Origin: Lactarius indigo
Lineage: Eukaryota > Basidiomycota > Agaricomycetes > Russulales > Russulaceae
Assembly: GCA_025766275.1 (NCBI GenBank)
Contig: JAFKAC010000085.1
Location: 124,001-188,000, forward strand
DNA: 64,000 bases
Reading direction: 5' to 3'
The notes under the pieces were generated by a model that was not told the origin of the DNA, did no database searches, and saw only the letters and a list, made by a program, of their open reading frames with translations. The translations under genes and the position numbers were made by a program. Numbering within the stretch: the first letter of the stretch is position 1; each line of letters starts with the position of its first letter. This document shows positions 44,758 to 58,084 of the stretch, one piece after another.

Positions 44758-47700
44758 ATGTCTTCTATGTCTTTCTCTCAGCCCACTGGCGCTGGCATCC
44801 TCGGTGCAGTCTTCGCAGACTATGCCAAGCAAATCGGGGTAGACCCAACCAAGCACCCCTTTTTCGACCAGGTTCAATCCTGTCATTCTCCAAATGACAT
44901 CCTTAGGCTACTAGAAGACAAAGCGAACGAATTCAAAGACTATCGAGAGGGAAACCGAAAGCTAATTAACTTCCTTAAGCCAGTAGTGGAGGTCGTCCAT
45001 GCGTTTTCCGGCGTTCTCGGCGAGGTCATTAGCTTTGTGAGCCGAATAGGTCATCTATCTCGTTCACGATTTCACCACTGCCACTAGGTGCCGTTCCAAC
45101 CAGCAGGGGCCGTCTTTGTTGGGGTGGATGTCCTCCTTACAGTACGTATCCCGTGACACCCGTGACACTTCGACTACACGTCCTCATGATATCCGGGCGC
45201 CACAGGCAGCCAGCAACGTCAGTTCGAGCTACGACGCACTCGTCGAACTGTTTGAGTGCCTAGGAAATTTCTTGAAGCGCCTTCAGATCTACAATGACAT
45301 TTCGTTGAATCCCTCGATGACGGAAATCATCGCAAAGATAATGGCCGAATTGCTTTCGGTTCTTGCCCTGGCTACAAAGCAGATTCGGCAAGGTAGATTC
45401 AGTAAGTGGGTCGTTGTTTTCAATATGCGATAACTCAACTTAGCACAGAGAAATTCGCAAAGAAGCTACTAGGAGAAAGCGAGATCGAGGCTGTCCTGCA
45501 GAGGTTGGATCGTCTCACCCAGGAGGAAGGTCGGATGACCATGGCGCAGACCCTGGAAGTTGTTCACTGCCTTATGAATAATGTGAGCATAGTCATGAAC
45601 GGTGCGTAACAATTTTCTTGGCTATTTGTTGACATTCAGCTAAGGAGTTGTCATGGTAGATGGAAAGGCGTCGATCGAGGGTATCTGGAAGGTTTTGGGT
45701 ACGCTTTTACCCCATTTGGGCTCGGTCTTGCAGAAGCTGACCGGTACGCCAGATGCGATGCAACAAATTGCAACTGATATAAACAAGATCCGGCGTTCGT
45801 TATTGATTCGTTCTGCTATGTGCTGGTGGCGCTGATGCGAGCTACAGGTGATCAGTTGCAAGAGAAGTCCCAAAGTTGGCTCTCTCCCCCAGATCCGTCG
45901 CCAAACTTCAACCTTGCGTGCGAAATCCATCAAGGCGGAACGACCACGTGGTTTTTCAGGGGAAGCGTCTTTGGTGAATGGAGCACGAAGGGTTCCTTGT
46001 TATGGATTCATGGAAAACGTACGTTACTGGTTTAAGATTTGAAACGATATTGATTCTTTTCCCTTTCCCTCTCTGTAGCGGGTTCAGGAAAAACTATTCT
46101 GATGTACGTGTCTCGCATTTTTAAATTAAAGATATTTACAGACTCTACTAGGTCGTCAATCATTCGAGAAATCGACCGGATGCATAACGCGGGATTAGCG
46201 TTGATGGCGTATTTTTATTTCGACTCTAGGGACTCTCAAAAACAACACAGACGTGGTCTTCTTTCTTCTCTCCTCTCCCAGCTCGGCGCCGAGTCGAATC
46301 CCTGCTATCATATTTTGTCTCGTTTACATTCCGCCCATGCTGGTGGCACTCGACAACCTTCCGACGATGCACTCTGGCAATGTCTTGCTGAAATGCTGAA
46401 ATTACAAGGGCACCCTGCGATATACGTCATCATAGATGCCCTCGACGAATGCCCCAACATCTCCGGGATGCCGACCGCACGTGAAAAAGTGCTCACGTTT
46501 TTGAAGGATCTTGTCGGTTTACAGCTCCCGAACGTGCATGTATGTGTTTCGAGTCGTCCGGAAATCGACATTCGCACCGCTCTTGAACCCTTGGCGCCGT
46601 TCCATGTATCACTCGATGACGAAGGCGGACAAAAGGAGGACGTCTTGCAATACATTAATTCGGTCGTACACTCTGATCAGAGGTTGCGAAGATGGTCAGT
46701 AGAGCATAAGCAGTTGGTCATTGATACACTCTCGAATAAAGCAAACGGGATGTAAGTAATATCCCTCATGGTTTCTCGGAATAATCGCTGAATGAACGCG
46801 GCAGGTTCAGATGGGTTTATTGTCAGTTGGAGGACCTGCGTCGGTACTTTCCTGAAGAGCTCCAGAGCGCTTTGGATCACATGCCGGAGTCGCTGGATGA
46901 AACGTATGAGCGCACGCTACTCAGGATTGACAAAGCGAAGCGGCAATCTGCAAACCGACTCTTTCAGTGCTTGGCTGTGTCTGTCAGGCCGCTTCGGGTT
47001 GACGAACTTGCGGAGATTCTGGCAATTCGGTCCGATGCGGCGGTTCCCAATACCAACGCGATATGGCAGCCAATTAACGCGGAAGAGGACGTGCTTTCTG
47101 CATGCTCCAGTCTAATCGTCATTATCAATGTGAACGGATCTCAAGTGGTTCAGTTTTCTCACGGTTCCGTCAAGGAATTCTTGACCTCGGACCGCCTTGC
47201 CACTGCGAGCGAGAATCTCTCTCACTATCACATCGTTCCCCATTTGGCACATGCCACGCTCGCGCTTGCTTCCCTCAATGTCCTACTCCAGCTCGATGAT
47301 CGTATCGACAAAGACAGCATTAGGAACTTTCCGCTCGCCGATTATGCCGCACGACACTGGTTCAAACATGGCCAGTTCGAGAATATGTCTTCGACCATCC
47401 GAGAAGCCACGGAGCGCCTGTTCGATCGAGAGAAGCCACACTTCTCTGCATGGATCTGGATATACGACATAGACGACCCTTGGCGGAAATCCATGCCTAC
47501 GAAGCACCCAGAGCAGCCAGAGGAGGTCCCATTAAATTACGCCATACTTTGTGGTTTCCGCTGGCTTATAGAACGCCTAATTGTCACCTACCCTGGGGAT
47601 GTCAACGCAAGAGGGGGACGTTATGAGACTCCGTTGCTCACAGCAGTCCGGAAGGTATGTGTTAACGTTAGTACTTTGTCACCCTTTCAGCGCTTATCTG

Positions 47701-50700
47701 TATGTCCAGGAGAGCAATCCACTGCACCGAACGTCGCCAAGTAGATGCCTCGAAATCATGGAGTTGTTACTCAAGCATAACGCGGATGTCAACCTTCCAG
47801 GCCAAGCACACGGCGTGACCCCTCTGCAGGCTGCATCATATCGGGGGAGACTCGAGGTTTCGCGGCTACTTGTCAAGCACGGTGCGAATGTGAACTGCCG
47901 GGAGGAGAGAGGCGTGACCCCACTTTCGTCGGTGTCTTACAAAGGTCATCTGGATGTCGCCCGGCTCTTAATCGACAGCGGTGCAGACGTGAACGCTTAT
48001 AGCTACGAAGGCTGGACACCCTTGCATGCGGCATCACGGCAGGGGCGCGTCAATATTGTAGAGCTACTCATTCGACACGGCGCAGACATTAACACGCAAA
48101 GTGATCACCAACTCACCCCATTGTACTCGGCGTCAGTGAGCGGGAAACTCGAGGTTTCGCGGCTACTTGTCCAGCATGGCGCAGATGTGCACTCCCGGGA
48201 CAACGCCGGCTGGACCCCACTCCAGGCGGCGTCTTACTATGGACATCTGGGTGTGGTTCGGTTCTTAATCGACAGCGGTGCCGATGTGAACTCTCGTGAC
48301 AACCAAGGCTTTACCCCTTTGCATTCGGCGTCAGGGGGGGGGCATGTTGACATCGTAGAATTGCTCATTCAACACGGCGCAGACATTAACACGCAAAGTG
48401 ACCATCAACTCACCCCATTGTGTACGGCGTCAGTGAGCGGGAAACTCGAGGTTTCGCGGCTACTTATCCAGCATGGCGCAGATGTGCACTCCCGGGACAA
48501 CGGAGGCCGGACCCCATTCCAGGCGGCGTCTTACTACGGACATCTGGGTGTGGTTCGGTTCTTAATCGACAGTGGTGCCGATATGAACTCTCGTGACAAC
48601 CAAGGCTGGACCCCTTTGCATTCTGCGTCAGAGGGGGGTCATGTCGACATCATAGAATTGCTCATTCAACACGGCGCAGACGTCAACACGCAAAGTGATC
48701 ACCATTTCACCCCATTGTCCACGGCTTCAGTCAGTGGGAAACTCGAGACTTCGCGGCTACTTGTCCAGCATGGCGCAGATGTGCACTCCCGGGACAACGG
48801 AGGCCGGACCCCATTCCAGGCGGCGTCTTACTACGGACATCTGGGTGTGGTTCGGTTCTTAATCGACAGCGGTGCCGATATGAACTCTCGTGACAACCAA
48901 GGCTTGACCCCTTTGCATTCGGCGTCAGAGGGGGGTCATGTCGACATCATAGAATTGCTCATTCAACACGGCGCAGACGTCAACACGCAAAGTGATCACC
49001 ATTTCACCCCATTGTCCACGGCTTCAGTCAGTGGGAAACTCGAGACTTCGCGGCTACTTGTCCAGCATGGCGCAGATGTGCACTCCCGGGACAACGGAGG
49101 CCGGACCCCACTCCATGCAGCGTCTTACTACGGACATCTGGGAGTGGTTCGGTTCTTAATCGACAGTGGTGCCAATGTGAACTCTTGTGACAACCAAGGC
49201 TGGACTCCTTTGCACTCGGCATCACAGGGGGGGCATGTCGACATCATAGAATTGCTCATTCAACACGGCGCAGACGTCAACATGCAAAGTGATCACCAAG
49301 TCACCCCATTGTTCACGGCTTCAGCCAGTGGGAAACTCGAGACTTTGCAGCTACTTGTCCAGCATGGCGCAGATGTGCACTCCCGGGACAACGACGGCTG
49401 GACACCACTGTTTGCGGCGTCTTACAACGGACATCTGGGAGTGGTTCGGTTCTTAATCGACAGCGGTGCCGATATGAACTCTCGTAACAACCGAGGCTTG
49501 ACCCCTTTGCATTCGGCGTCAGAGGGGGGTCATGTCGACATCATAGAATTGCTCATTCAACACGGCGCAGACGTCAACATGCAGAGTGATCACCATTTCG
49601 CCCCATTGTTCACGGCGTCAGCCAGTGGGAAACTCGATATTTCGCGGCTACTTGTCCAGCATGGCGCAGATGTGCACTCCCGGGACAACGGCGGCTGGAC
49701 CCCACTGAAGGCGGCGTCTCGCTTCGGACATCTGGGAGTGGTTCGGTTCTTAATCGACAGTGGTGCCAATGTGAACTCTTGTGACAACCAAGGCTGGACT
49801 TCTTTACATTCGGCATCACAGGGGGGGCATGTCGACATCATAGAATTGCTCATTCAATACGGCGCAGACGTCAACATGCAAAGTGATCACCATTTCACCC
49901 CATTGTCCACGGCTTCAGTCAGTGGGAAACTCGAGACTTCGCGGCTACTTGTCCAGCATGGTGCAGATGTGCACTCCCGGGACAACGGAGGCCGGACCCC
50001 ACTCCATGCGGCGTCTTACTACGGACATCTGGGAGTGGTTCGGTTCTTAATCGACAGCGGTGCCGATATGAACTCTCGTGACAACCAAGGCTTGACCCCT
50101 TTGCATTCGGCGTCAGAGGGGGGTCATGTCGACATCATAGAATTGCTCATTCAACACGGCGCAGACGTCAACATGCAAAGTGATCACCATGTCAACCCAT
50201 TGTTCACGGCGTCAGCCAGTGGGAAACTCGAGACTTCGCGGCTACTTGTCCAGCATGGCGCAGATGTGCACTCCCGGGACAACGGCGGCTGGACCCCACT
50301 GAAGGCGGCGTCTCGCTTCGGACATCTGGGAATGGTTCGGTTCTTAATCGACAGTGGTGCCAATGTGAACTCTTGTGACAACCAAGGCTGGACTTCTTTA
50401 CATTCGGCATCACAGGGGGGGCATGTCGACATCATAGAATTGCTCATTCAATACGGCGCAGACGTCAACATGCAAAGTGATCACCATTTCACCCCATTGT
50501 CCACGGCTTCAGTCAGTGGGAAACTCGAGACTTCGCGGCTACTTGTCCAGCATGGTGCAGATGTGCACTCCCGGGACAACGGAGGCCGGACCCCACTCCA
50601 TGCGGCGTCTTACTACGGACATCTGGGAGTGGTTCGGTTCTTAATCGACAGCGGTGCCGATATGAACTCTCGTGACAACCAAGGCTTGACCCCTTTGCAT

Positions 50701-53700
50701 TCGGCGTCAGAGGGGGGTCATGTCGACATCATAGAATTGCTCATTCAACACGGCGCAGACGTCAACATGCAAAGTGATCACCATGTCAACCCATTGTTCA
50801 CGGCGTCAGCCAGTGGGAAACTCGAGACTTCGCGGCTACTTGTCCAGCATGGCGCAGATGTGCACTCCCGGGACAACGGCGGCTGGACCCCACTGAAGGC
50901 GGCGTCTCGCTTCGGACATCTGGGAATGGTTCGGTTCTTAATCGACAGTGGTGCCAATGTGAACTCTTGTGACAACCAAGGCTGGACTTCTTTACATTCG
51001 GCATCACAGGGGGGGCATGTCGACATCATAGAATTGCTCATTCAATACGGCGCAGACGTCAACATGCAAAGTGATCACCATTTCACCCCATTGTCCACGG
51101 CTTCAGTCAGTGGGAAACTCGAGACTTCGCGGCTACTTGTCCAGCATGGTGCAGATGTGCACTCCCGGGACAACGGAGGCCGGACCCCACTCCATGCGGC
51201 GTCTTACTACGGACATCTGGGAGTGGTTCGGTTCTTAATCGACAGCGGTGCCGATATGAACTCTCGTGACAACCAAGGCTTGACCCCTTTGCATTCGGCG
51301 TCAGAGGGGGGTCATGTCGACATCATAGAATTGCTCATTCAACACGGCGCAGACGTCAACATGCAAAGTGATCACCATGTCAACCCATTGTTCACGGCGT
51401 CAGCCAGTGGGAAACTCGAGACTTCGCGGCTACTTGTCCAGCATGGCGCAGATGTGCACTCCCGGGACAACGGCGGCTGGACCCCACTGAAGGCGGCGTC
51501 TCGCTTCGGACATCTGGGAATGGTTCGGTTCTTAATCGACAGTGGTGCCAATGTGAACTCTTGTGACAACCAAGGCTGGACTTCTTTACATTCGGCATCA
51601 CAGGGGGGGCATGTCGACATCATAGAATTGCTCATTCAATACGGCGCAGACGTCAACATGCAAAGTGATCACCATTTCACCCCATTGTCCACGGCTTCAG
51701 TCAGTGGGAAACTCGAGACTTCGCGGCTACTTGTCCAGCATGGTGCAGATGTGCACTCCCGGGACAACGGAGGCCGGACCCCACTCCATGCGGCGTCTTA
51801 CTACGGACATCTGGGAGTGGTTCGGTTCTTAATCGACAGCGGTGCCGATATGAACTCTCGTGACAACCAAGGCTTGACCCCTTTGCATTCGGCGTCAGAG
51901 GGGGGTCATGTCGACATCATAGAATTGCTCATTCAACACGGCGCAGACGTCAACATGCAAAGTGATCACCATGTCAACCCATTGTTCACGGCGTCAGCCA
52001 GTGGGAAACTCGAGACTTCGCGGCTACTTGTCCAGCATGGCGCAGATGTGCACTCCCGGGACAACGGCGGCTGGACCCCACTGAAGGCGGCGTCTCGCTT
52101 CGGACATCTGGGAATGGTTCGGTTCTTAATCGACAGTGGTGCCAATGTGAACTCTTGTGACAACCAAGGCTGGACTCCTTTGCACTCGGCATCACAGGGG
52201 GGTCATGTCGACATCATAGAATTGCTCATTCAACACGGCGCAGACGTCAACACGCAAAGTGATCACCAAGTCACCCCATTGTTCACGGCGTCAGCCAGTG
52301 GGAAACTCGAGACTTTGCAGCTACTTGTCCAGCATGGCGCAGATGTGCACTCCCGGGACAACCACGGCCAGACCCCACTGAAGGCGGCGTCTTACTACGG
52401 ACATCTGGGTGTGGTTCAATTCTTAATCGACAGTGGTGCCGATATGAACTCTCGTGACAACCAAGGCTGGACCCCTTTGCATTCGGCGTCAGGGGGGGGG
52501 CATGTCGACATCATAGAATTGCTCATTCAACACGGCGCAGACGTCAACATGCAAAGTGATCACCAAGTCACCCCATTGTTCGCGGCGTCAACCAGTGAGA
52601 AACTCGATATTTCGCGGTTACTTGTCCAGCATGGCGCAGATGTGCACTCCCGGGACGACCACGGCCAGACCCCACTGCATGCAGCGTCTTACTACGGACA
52701 TCTGGGTGTGGTTCGGTTCTTAATCGACAGCGGTGCCGATGTGAACTCTCGTGACAACCGAGGCTTGACTCCTTTGCATTCGGCGTCAGAGGGGGGTCAT
52801 GTCGACATCATAGGATTCCTCATCCAACATGGCGTAGACGTCAACGTGCAAAGTGACCACCAAGCGGCCCTTTTATTGCCTGCGTCTGTTGGCGGAAAGC
52901 TCGAGTTTTCATGGAAAATTGTCAAGCGGGGTGCAAGTTCTCACCCCAACGAGGGCGGCTGTACCCCTCTTCAGATGGCGCTGTATAACGGACGTCTGGA
53001 TGTTGCTCGGTTCTTGATTGATGCAGGCGCAGATATAAACCCTCGTAGCGACAAAAGCTGGATCCCGTTGCATCCAGTAACAAGTAAAGGTTATATTGAC
53101 ATCGTGAATTTCCTACTCAGGCGTACTGCGGACTTCAACATTCGAGATAGGATGTCATTGGACTCGGCACCCAACAATGGGAAACCTAAGGTTGGAGGCC
53201 TCCTATCCGGACACGTGGCGGATCCGATCTCCATTGATGGCGCTGTCAATACAACTCCGTCAACTATCAGACCGCAAAATAGGCACCTCAATGCTGTGCA
53301 CCCGCCAGGGAAACCCGAAGACGCAACACCCTTAGGCAATGAGCAGTGCTCGCTGTACACTGCCTCACAAAATGGACGGCTTGACATTGTGCGGTCGTTA
53401 CTTGACCGAGGTATTGACGCCAACGAAAGGAGTACCTTTCGCGCTACCGCACTGGATGCAGCATCAAGGTACGGGAAAATCGAGGTGGCAAAGTTGCTGA
53501 TGGAGCGCGGTGCGGATGTCGACTCCCGGGACCGGTTCGGCCGGACTCCGCTGATTACGGCATTGGAATACAGCCAGTTTGAGGTCGCGCAGTTATTACT
53601 CGACCACGGTGCCGATGTGAACGCAGATACGGGGGGCTTCACCACCCCGTTGCATGTCGCGTTGTCTTCTGAAAACCTGAATTTTACCCGGCTCTTACTC

Positions 53701-54188
53701 GAACGTGGCGCAAATGTGGACGTACCGGACATCGACGGACAGACCCCAAGGCAATTAGCAAAGGACCTAGGATCATACCGCAAGATTGCAGAGATATTTC
53801 CTGGCTTCGAAGAACACGGAAATGGTGTCGCCGGACAGGTGAGAGTCGTTATTCAAGTGACATTCGGTTCCTACCACATCACTGACCCCCTTGCGTCATT
53901 CCTGTTCGAACTCTACCACTCGGCGCCGTAAAAACGATGATTTCTCAGCCGTCTCCACCAATTCCCCCTCGTGGTTCTCCAACTCATCACTCAGCGCGCA
54001 CATCAACCCTAACGGATGCACCTGTGTCTGCACCGCCTTCACCTGCGCCCGCAACACGATATACTACTGGTCCAACTGTTCCCGCCCCCACCTTTGTTTC
54101 GTCACGCAGCGAAACGGCTTGGAAACCTCGTGATGATACTAGTAGAGACCCTGTGCGTTCCCCGATCACCACTTTTGTTTCCTCCTAG
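44758..54188 (+). CDS. NLR-type STAND protein with expanded ankyrin domain (gene 4)
   Basis: Hand-spliced: 44758-45036, 45088-45141, 45206-45401, 45449-45601, 45660-45698, 45753-45794, 45848-46018, 46079-46103, 46152-46751, 46805-47654, 47710-53838, 53949-54188; about 2,925 aa. The introns match NLR gene 1 one for one. Residues 1-230 form the Goodbye domain (YAKQIGVDPTKHPFFDQ); NACHT has GSGKT and VIIDALDEC; the ankyrin region has about 54 core repeats against about 21 in gene 1, a Pro/Ser linker, then five more. The product ends in the Pro/Ser linker at TAG 54186-54188. The following sequence continues in the same frame into the SLATT module (54189-54857). So the stop either truncates a former fusion, is spliced out, or separates two genes. 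Confidence 0.8.
49650..52165 (+). repeat. 594-bp tandem ankyrin units
   Basis: Four consecutive units of 594 bp (198 aa, six ankyrin repeats), plus part of a fifth at the left, look identical or nearly so. The landmark CACCATGTCAACCCATTG recurs at 50186, 50780, 51374 and 51968. Both sides continue as more diverged repeats with the underlying 297-bp (three-repeat) period. Confidence 0.9.
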
Positions 54189-54857
54189 TTGGCTGACTCT
54201 TCTGCTGGCACCTCCTCCCTCGACCAGTACCGCGAAAAGTCGGTAGGTGATCGATTGCAACCGATGATCACCGTTGCCACCGCAGAGCGGAATAAAGCCG
54301 CGCAGACAGGTGAGAGACGAGTCGAGTTTTCAGTTTTCTCACCCACCGTGATCCTTTTTGCTGACTTTTTGCGCGTGCGCATCGTACAGCACAATGGACA
54401 GGCTGGGCCCTCAATGCCACCATTGCCGGCCAGGTTCTTGTCGGCGCGGTGGCCCTGGGGGGTGCATTGAGTGGTAGACATGTGCGGACAACACCCCCTT
54501 TCTTCAGCGTAACCCATTTCTGACATCATCACTTAGAAATTGGTCGCAATTTCCATCCTTGGTGGCGCTTCGACGTTCGTTGCGTCCTATTCGACACGCA
54601 TACGTGGTTCGGACGAGCGCCGGGCATCACTTCTTCGGGTGAAAGCTCTTAATCATTTCCTGCGTGAGATCGAGGCGTTCCAGTTGATCCACGGGCACGA
54701 AGTCTCTCGCGAGTGGGACGAGAAGATCCATGGCTTCCGCCTTGGCCTGGAGAACATATTGGGCAATCAGCCAGGAAGCGTCACGATCGACTCAGAGGCA
54801 GCAGGTATCAAATCGAGCGTCAAGGAGACTGCTGCTACGGATCATGTATCAGCCTGA
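54189..54857 (+). pseudogene. SLATT-like module downstream of NLR gene 4
   Basis: Exons 54189-54309, 54390-54481 and 54537-54857 continue the frame of 53949-54188 after the TAG. They encode DSSAGTSSLDQYREKSVGDR, a first hydrophobic helix (GQVLVGAVALGGAL), a second (VAISILGGASTFVASY), RGSDERRASLLRV and a helical tail, ending TGA. All splice sites look intact and no frameshift is present, so the module seems maintained. It has no good ATG of its own. It may be reached by read-through, by removal of the 36 bases ending at the TAG (GTGCGT...CCTAG, in phase), or not at all. Confidence 0.6.
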
Positions 54858-55863
54858 GGGTCCGACGGGACTAGGTAAGCGTACGGTAACCCGTTCCGCA
54901 GAAAGATTGGCTGAAAGGCGGAACCTATGACAGAAAGTACTTAACTTACTAGCGTGACTGCGACTAACGCCGAAATGGGACTCATAGCGGGATATGATAC
55001 CTATTGTTTGTTTCCACTTATGTTCCATCCCACGCGCCGTGACCACCGTCGCTCTATACCCAGTGTCTGTTGTTCATTTACATCCTCTACTCACGATGAC
55101 GAACTAGGTTACACTCCCATCATTGTCATTTGCCACTTTTTACTTGTATTTTTTTTTTGTTGTGCTATTCACAGCTTTCGCCCCTCCATGGAATGACTTT
55201 GACTTTTGCAAAACGATGGACGCAAGGGCGAAAACCTACGCGAAATCGCCAAGTAGGTTTGCCTAATTTCATAGGAAACGTGATGCTCTATCGGAGCAAA
55301 GGCATAGTTCCCACTGCAAGCGAAGTCATTCAGCAACGTGTCTACCCATTCTGAACAACAGGAGCTGCGTCGAACTCGCAGAGGCCGTCGCCAAACATTA
55401 GCCCGGATACGTCTTCCCAATGTGGGATCGCAGAATTCATCAGTACGGCGGCGCGGCCCACGGCCGATGGTCCTGGGACAGCGTCGTTTCTGTGGCACAT
55501 ACGTTAGTCGTTGGCGCTAAGTAGGCATTGGCGCTAAGTAGGCATTGTCGGACAGGATGGTTACCTATTAGGCCACCCTGCAATGACGGGGTTCATCCCG
55601 GAAAACGCAAGAGCCATTGAAAATGAGGCTGCGAGGGCAAGAATGAAGGGGGAAGAACGCATGGTTAGGGTGAAGCAGAAAGGCTCGAGAGTCGTCGCTG
55701 CCAGTGCGAGTCTGCGAGTCACTATACCGGGCTGTAGAATACTACATCCGCTTTTAGTCCACTACCACTGGCAGTGGGCTCCGAGTCATATTATCATTAC
55801 TAGAGGTCACGTCGTTCTCGATACATGTACATGCACGGCATTAATTACAGCGAGCCAAACGAT
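54858..55863. repeat. Post-NLR spacer block (copy 4) and right boundary of the array
   Basis: 54858-55360 matches the blocks after the other NLR copies. From about 55365 the sequence is unmatched, with a short direct repeat (GGCGCTAAGTAGGCATT twice at 55515-55550). No gene recognised up to the NmrA-like gene. Confidence 0.5.
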
Positions 55864-56872
55864 TCATGCAACTGGGAGGTAATCAAGTACGGGGGACGGG
55901 TTCCAGTCGGGGTACAGGTGGTTATCTGTCTTCGTCCACTTCCCATCCCCTGTTGCCCAGAGCTTGTGCAGGTACGCGTATATGTCTTGAGGATTAGAAG
56001 CCAGTCGCGCATCGAGTTCCGAAATTGGGATGTAAGTTACTTCCAATTTCTTCCCGGTCTTCGCCTCGTATCCTTTGAATATCTCGTTGAATGACTGATT
56101 CGAAAATGTTACCGCCCAAAGTCGAGACACCCAATCAGTATTGCACGTACCTTGGTATCACCAGTTATGGTGAAGGAACGATTCTTCAGTTCATCAGCGG
56201 GGAGGTGCGTCAACACATAAGAAAGATATCGTGCGATGTCGGCTCTGCAAGTAAATGGTATCGGATTTGAACCATCGCCACCAACAGACACTCTGCCGCT
56301 CGCAGCATCGAGGCCTAGGTACCTGCACTGCAGTTGAACAACGGTAAGAAAAAACGGTAAGGAAAGTGCTTACGACACCCAAACGTAATCTGCGAATGCC
56401 CCAGTGTAGAAGAGCGTATACGGAATACCAATGGCCTTTAACTGCTCTTGAATTTTGGCCTTTGCACCCAAGTAGCCTTCTGTTTCGCCTTCCGATGGTC
56501 TTGCAAACTCTGAAGGAACGAACAGCTTGACGCCAACCTCCTTCGCAGCTTCGGCAATTCCAGGTTGCACGTCAATCGCCGCTCCTGAGATCGTAGAGAT
56601 GACGACGTCCACTCCAGCCAAAGCGGTCTTGATCGATTCTTTATTCGAATAGTCGACAGGGATCAACTTGGCGGCGGGGTCGACAGTAGTTTTAGATCCC
56701 TGCAATAGTTGATCAGTGCGTGAGGTTGATCGGTAGACGCGAGGCTTGCCTGGCGAGTAAGGACAACAACATCGTTGACAGTTCCTGCGGCCTTGTCCGT
56801 TAGGAGCTGGCGGATGATAAAGCTGCCAATCTCGCCAGCGCCAACAACTGCAAAGTTCTTGTACCCAGACAT
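55864..56872 (-). CDS. NmrA-like / isoflavone-reductase-like NAD(P)-binding protein
   Basis: Four exons (56872-56750, 56699-56374, 56322-56151, 56094-55864) give 283 aa in phase. The N terminus is a Rossmann strand and glycine motif (AVVGAGEIGSFIIRQLL, GxGxxG). DVVISTIS, KLFVPSEFARPSEGE and a YTLFYTGAFADYVW segment are typical of NmrA/PCBER-like atypical short-chain dehydrogenases, and YTPFT-like residues follow (IPFTCRADIARYLSYVL). Such proteins either reduce small aromatic substrates or sense NAD(P) redox state; which applies here cannot be told. Introns 2 and 3 are GT-AG; intron 1 (56749-56700) starts with GC (AG|GCAAGC). No lesion seen, so it is probably functional. It lies just outside the NLR array, transcribed towards it. 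Confidence 0.88.
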
Positions 56873-58084
56873 GTTTTTAAGTGGTGTGTGTTGTATGATA
56901 GAAGTGTTGGGACGGCTGCATCCAGTAGTCTCTTCTATTTAACTTCTTCCTGGACACACGATTTTACGCCCACCTGGTGGGCCCCACCATGATGAGAGAA
57001 AGCCGTATCATATGGGCAATATGTGGCGCAATTGTCGTGAAATGTATTGGTCATTCGATATGATTAGTAAGTTACTAATTTAATTCGAGTTGTTGGGCAC
57101 TGCTACTGTCTGCTCTGCGAGTTTGTAATGTAAGTTTGTTAGGGTTGGCAGGTCTGTTCCGATGGGCATTCGATCCTCAATTATTCACTCAGTCAGGACT
57201 CAGGTAAATCCGTATCGATATAGAAAAGGTACATGTGCACTGTATTACCTAGTGGTGTCATAGGCTTTGGGTAAAAAAGGTCAAGTAACCACAGAACGCT
57301 ACCATGACTGGAAGGACTCGGGCAAGACCTACACGGCCTACACGGGCCGCACAAGTGCGTAGATGAGATATTGCAATTTGTAATGGATCTTCGGCTGTGG
57401 ACCCAGATAGAGAACGCGAACAAGACTGCGAATAACGAGAACTCCAACTGTTTTGAGCACCCAAGGGGCATAAACCCAGAGAGGTGCTGGTGAGCTGGTC
57501 TGTTAGAACGGGTTTTCCATGTATATATGAGCGAAAACCCGATATTTAATAAGTCACAGAGGCCAACACCACTGGCAACCCATCGCTCTCAGGAGACATT
57601 AATTCTCAGATCGAATAGAAAGCGACAAAACCAGCACCAAAAGAACATAAATCACAAGTTCTGTATCCAACTCTCGTAACTCAGTTATTTTTATCGAGGG
57701 AGTCTAGCGACCAAAAAAAAAAAAAAGTAAGCGCAGGTCGCGACTCGACGATTGCACGACCCAAACACGACCTACCGTTTTACGTGGGACTGGGTGATTC
57801 ACTTATTTCATAAATCTCAGGGGCAACGAAGGCACCCGATTGAGCTCCATCTGCGGCGGTGGTATGGCCCAACTGGGAATCATTCTCTGCGCTCGCGCGC
57901 TCAGGAGATACAGGTCTTGGTGAGTGTGGTATCAGGGGTGTATTCCGCGACCCGGGGTAGATGTCGACTGCTGGTAGCACGACGTGGTGCTGGACAGTGT
58001 GTCGTGGGTGCGGAAAAAATGAGTTGAGAGGTGAAACGATTGAGGATGGGAATATGTGGTAGGGTTCTGAAGCACGATAATAGG
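56873..58084. other. Intergenic region
   Basis: Contains the upstream region of the NmrA-like gene (AT-rich near 57040-57100), an A tract at about 57713-57725, and no convincing gene. A stretch of 127 codons on the minus strand (57780-58163) overlaps gene fragment Y but is otherwise low complexity. Confidence 0.4.

Noticed and set aside
49028..52195. Series of 65-87-codon minus-strand open frames repeating every 594 bp
   Set aside because: Antisense shadows of the ankyrin repeats.
47710..53838. Periodic repeats resembling a CRISPR-like or satellite array
   Set aside because: The 297/594-bp period is coding ankyrin sequence in a continuous frame; there are no spacers.
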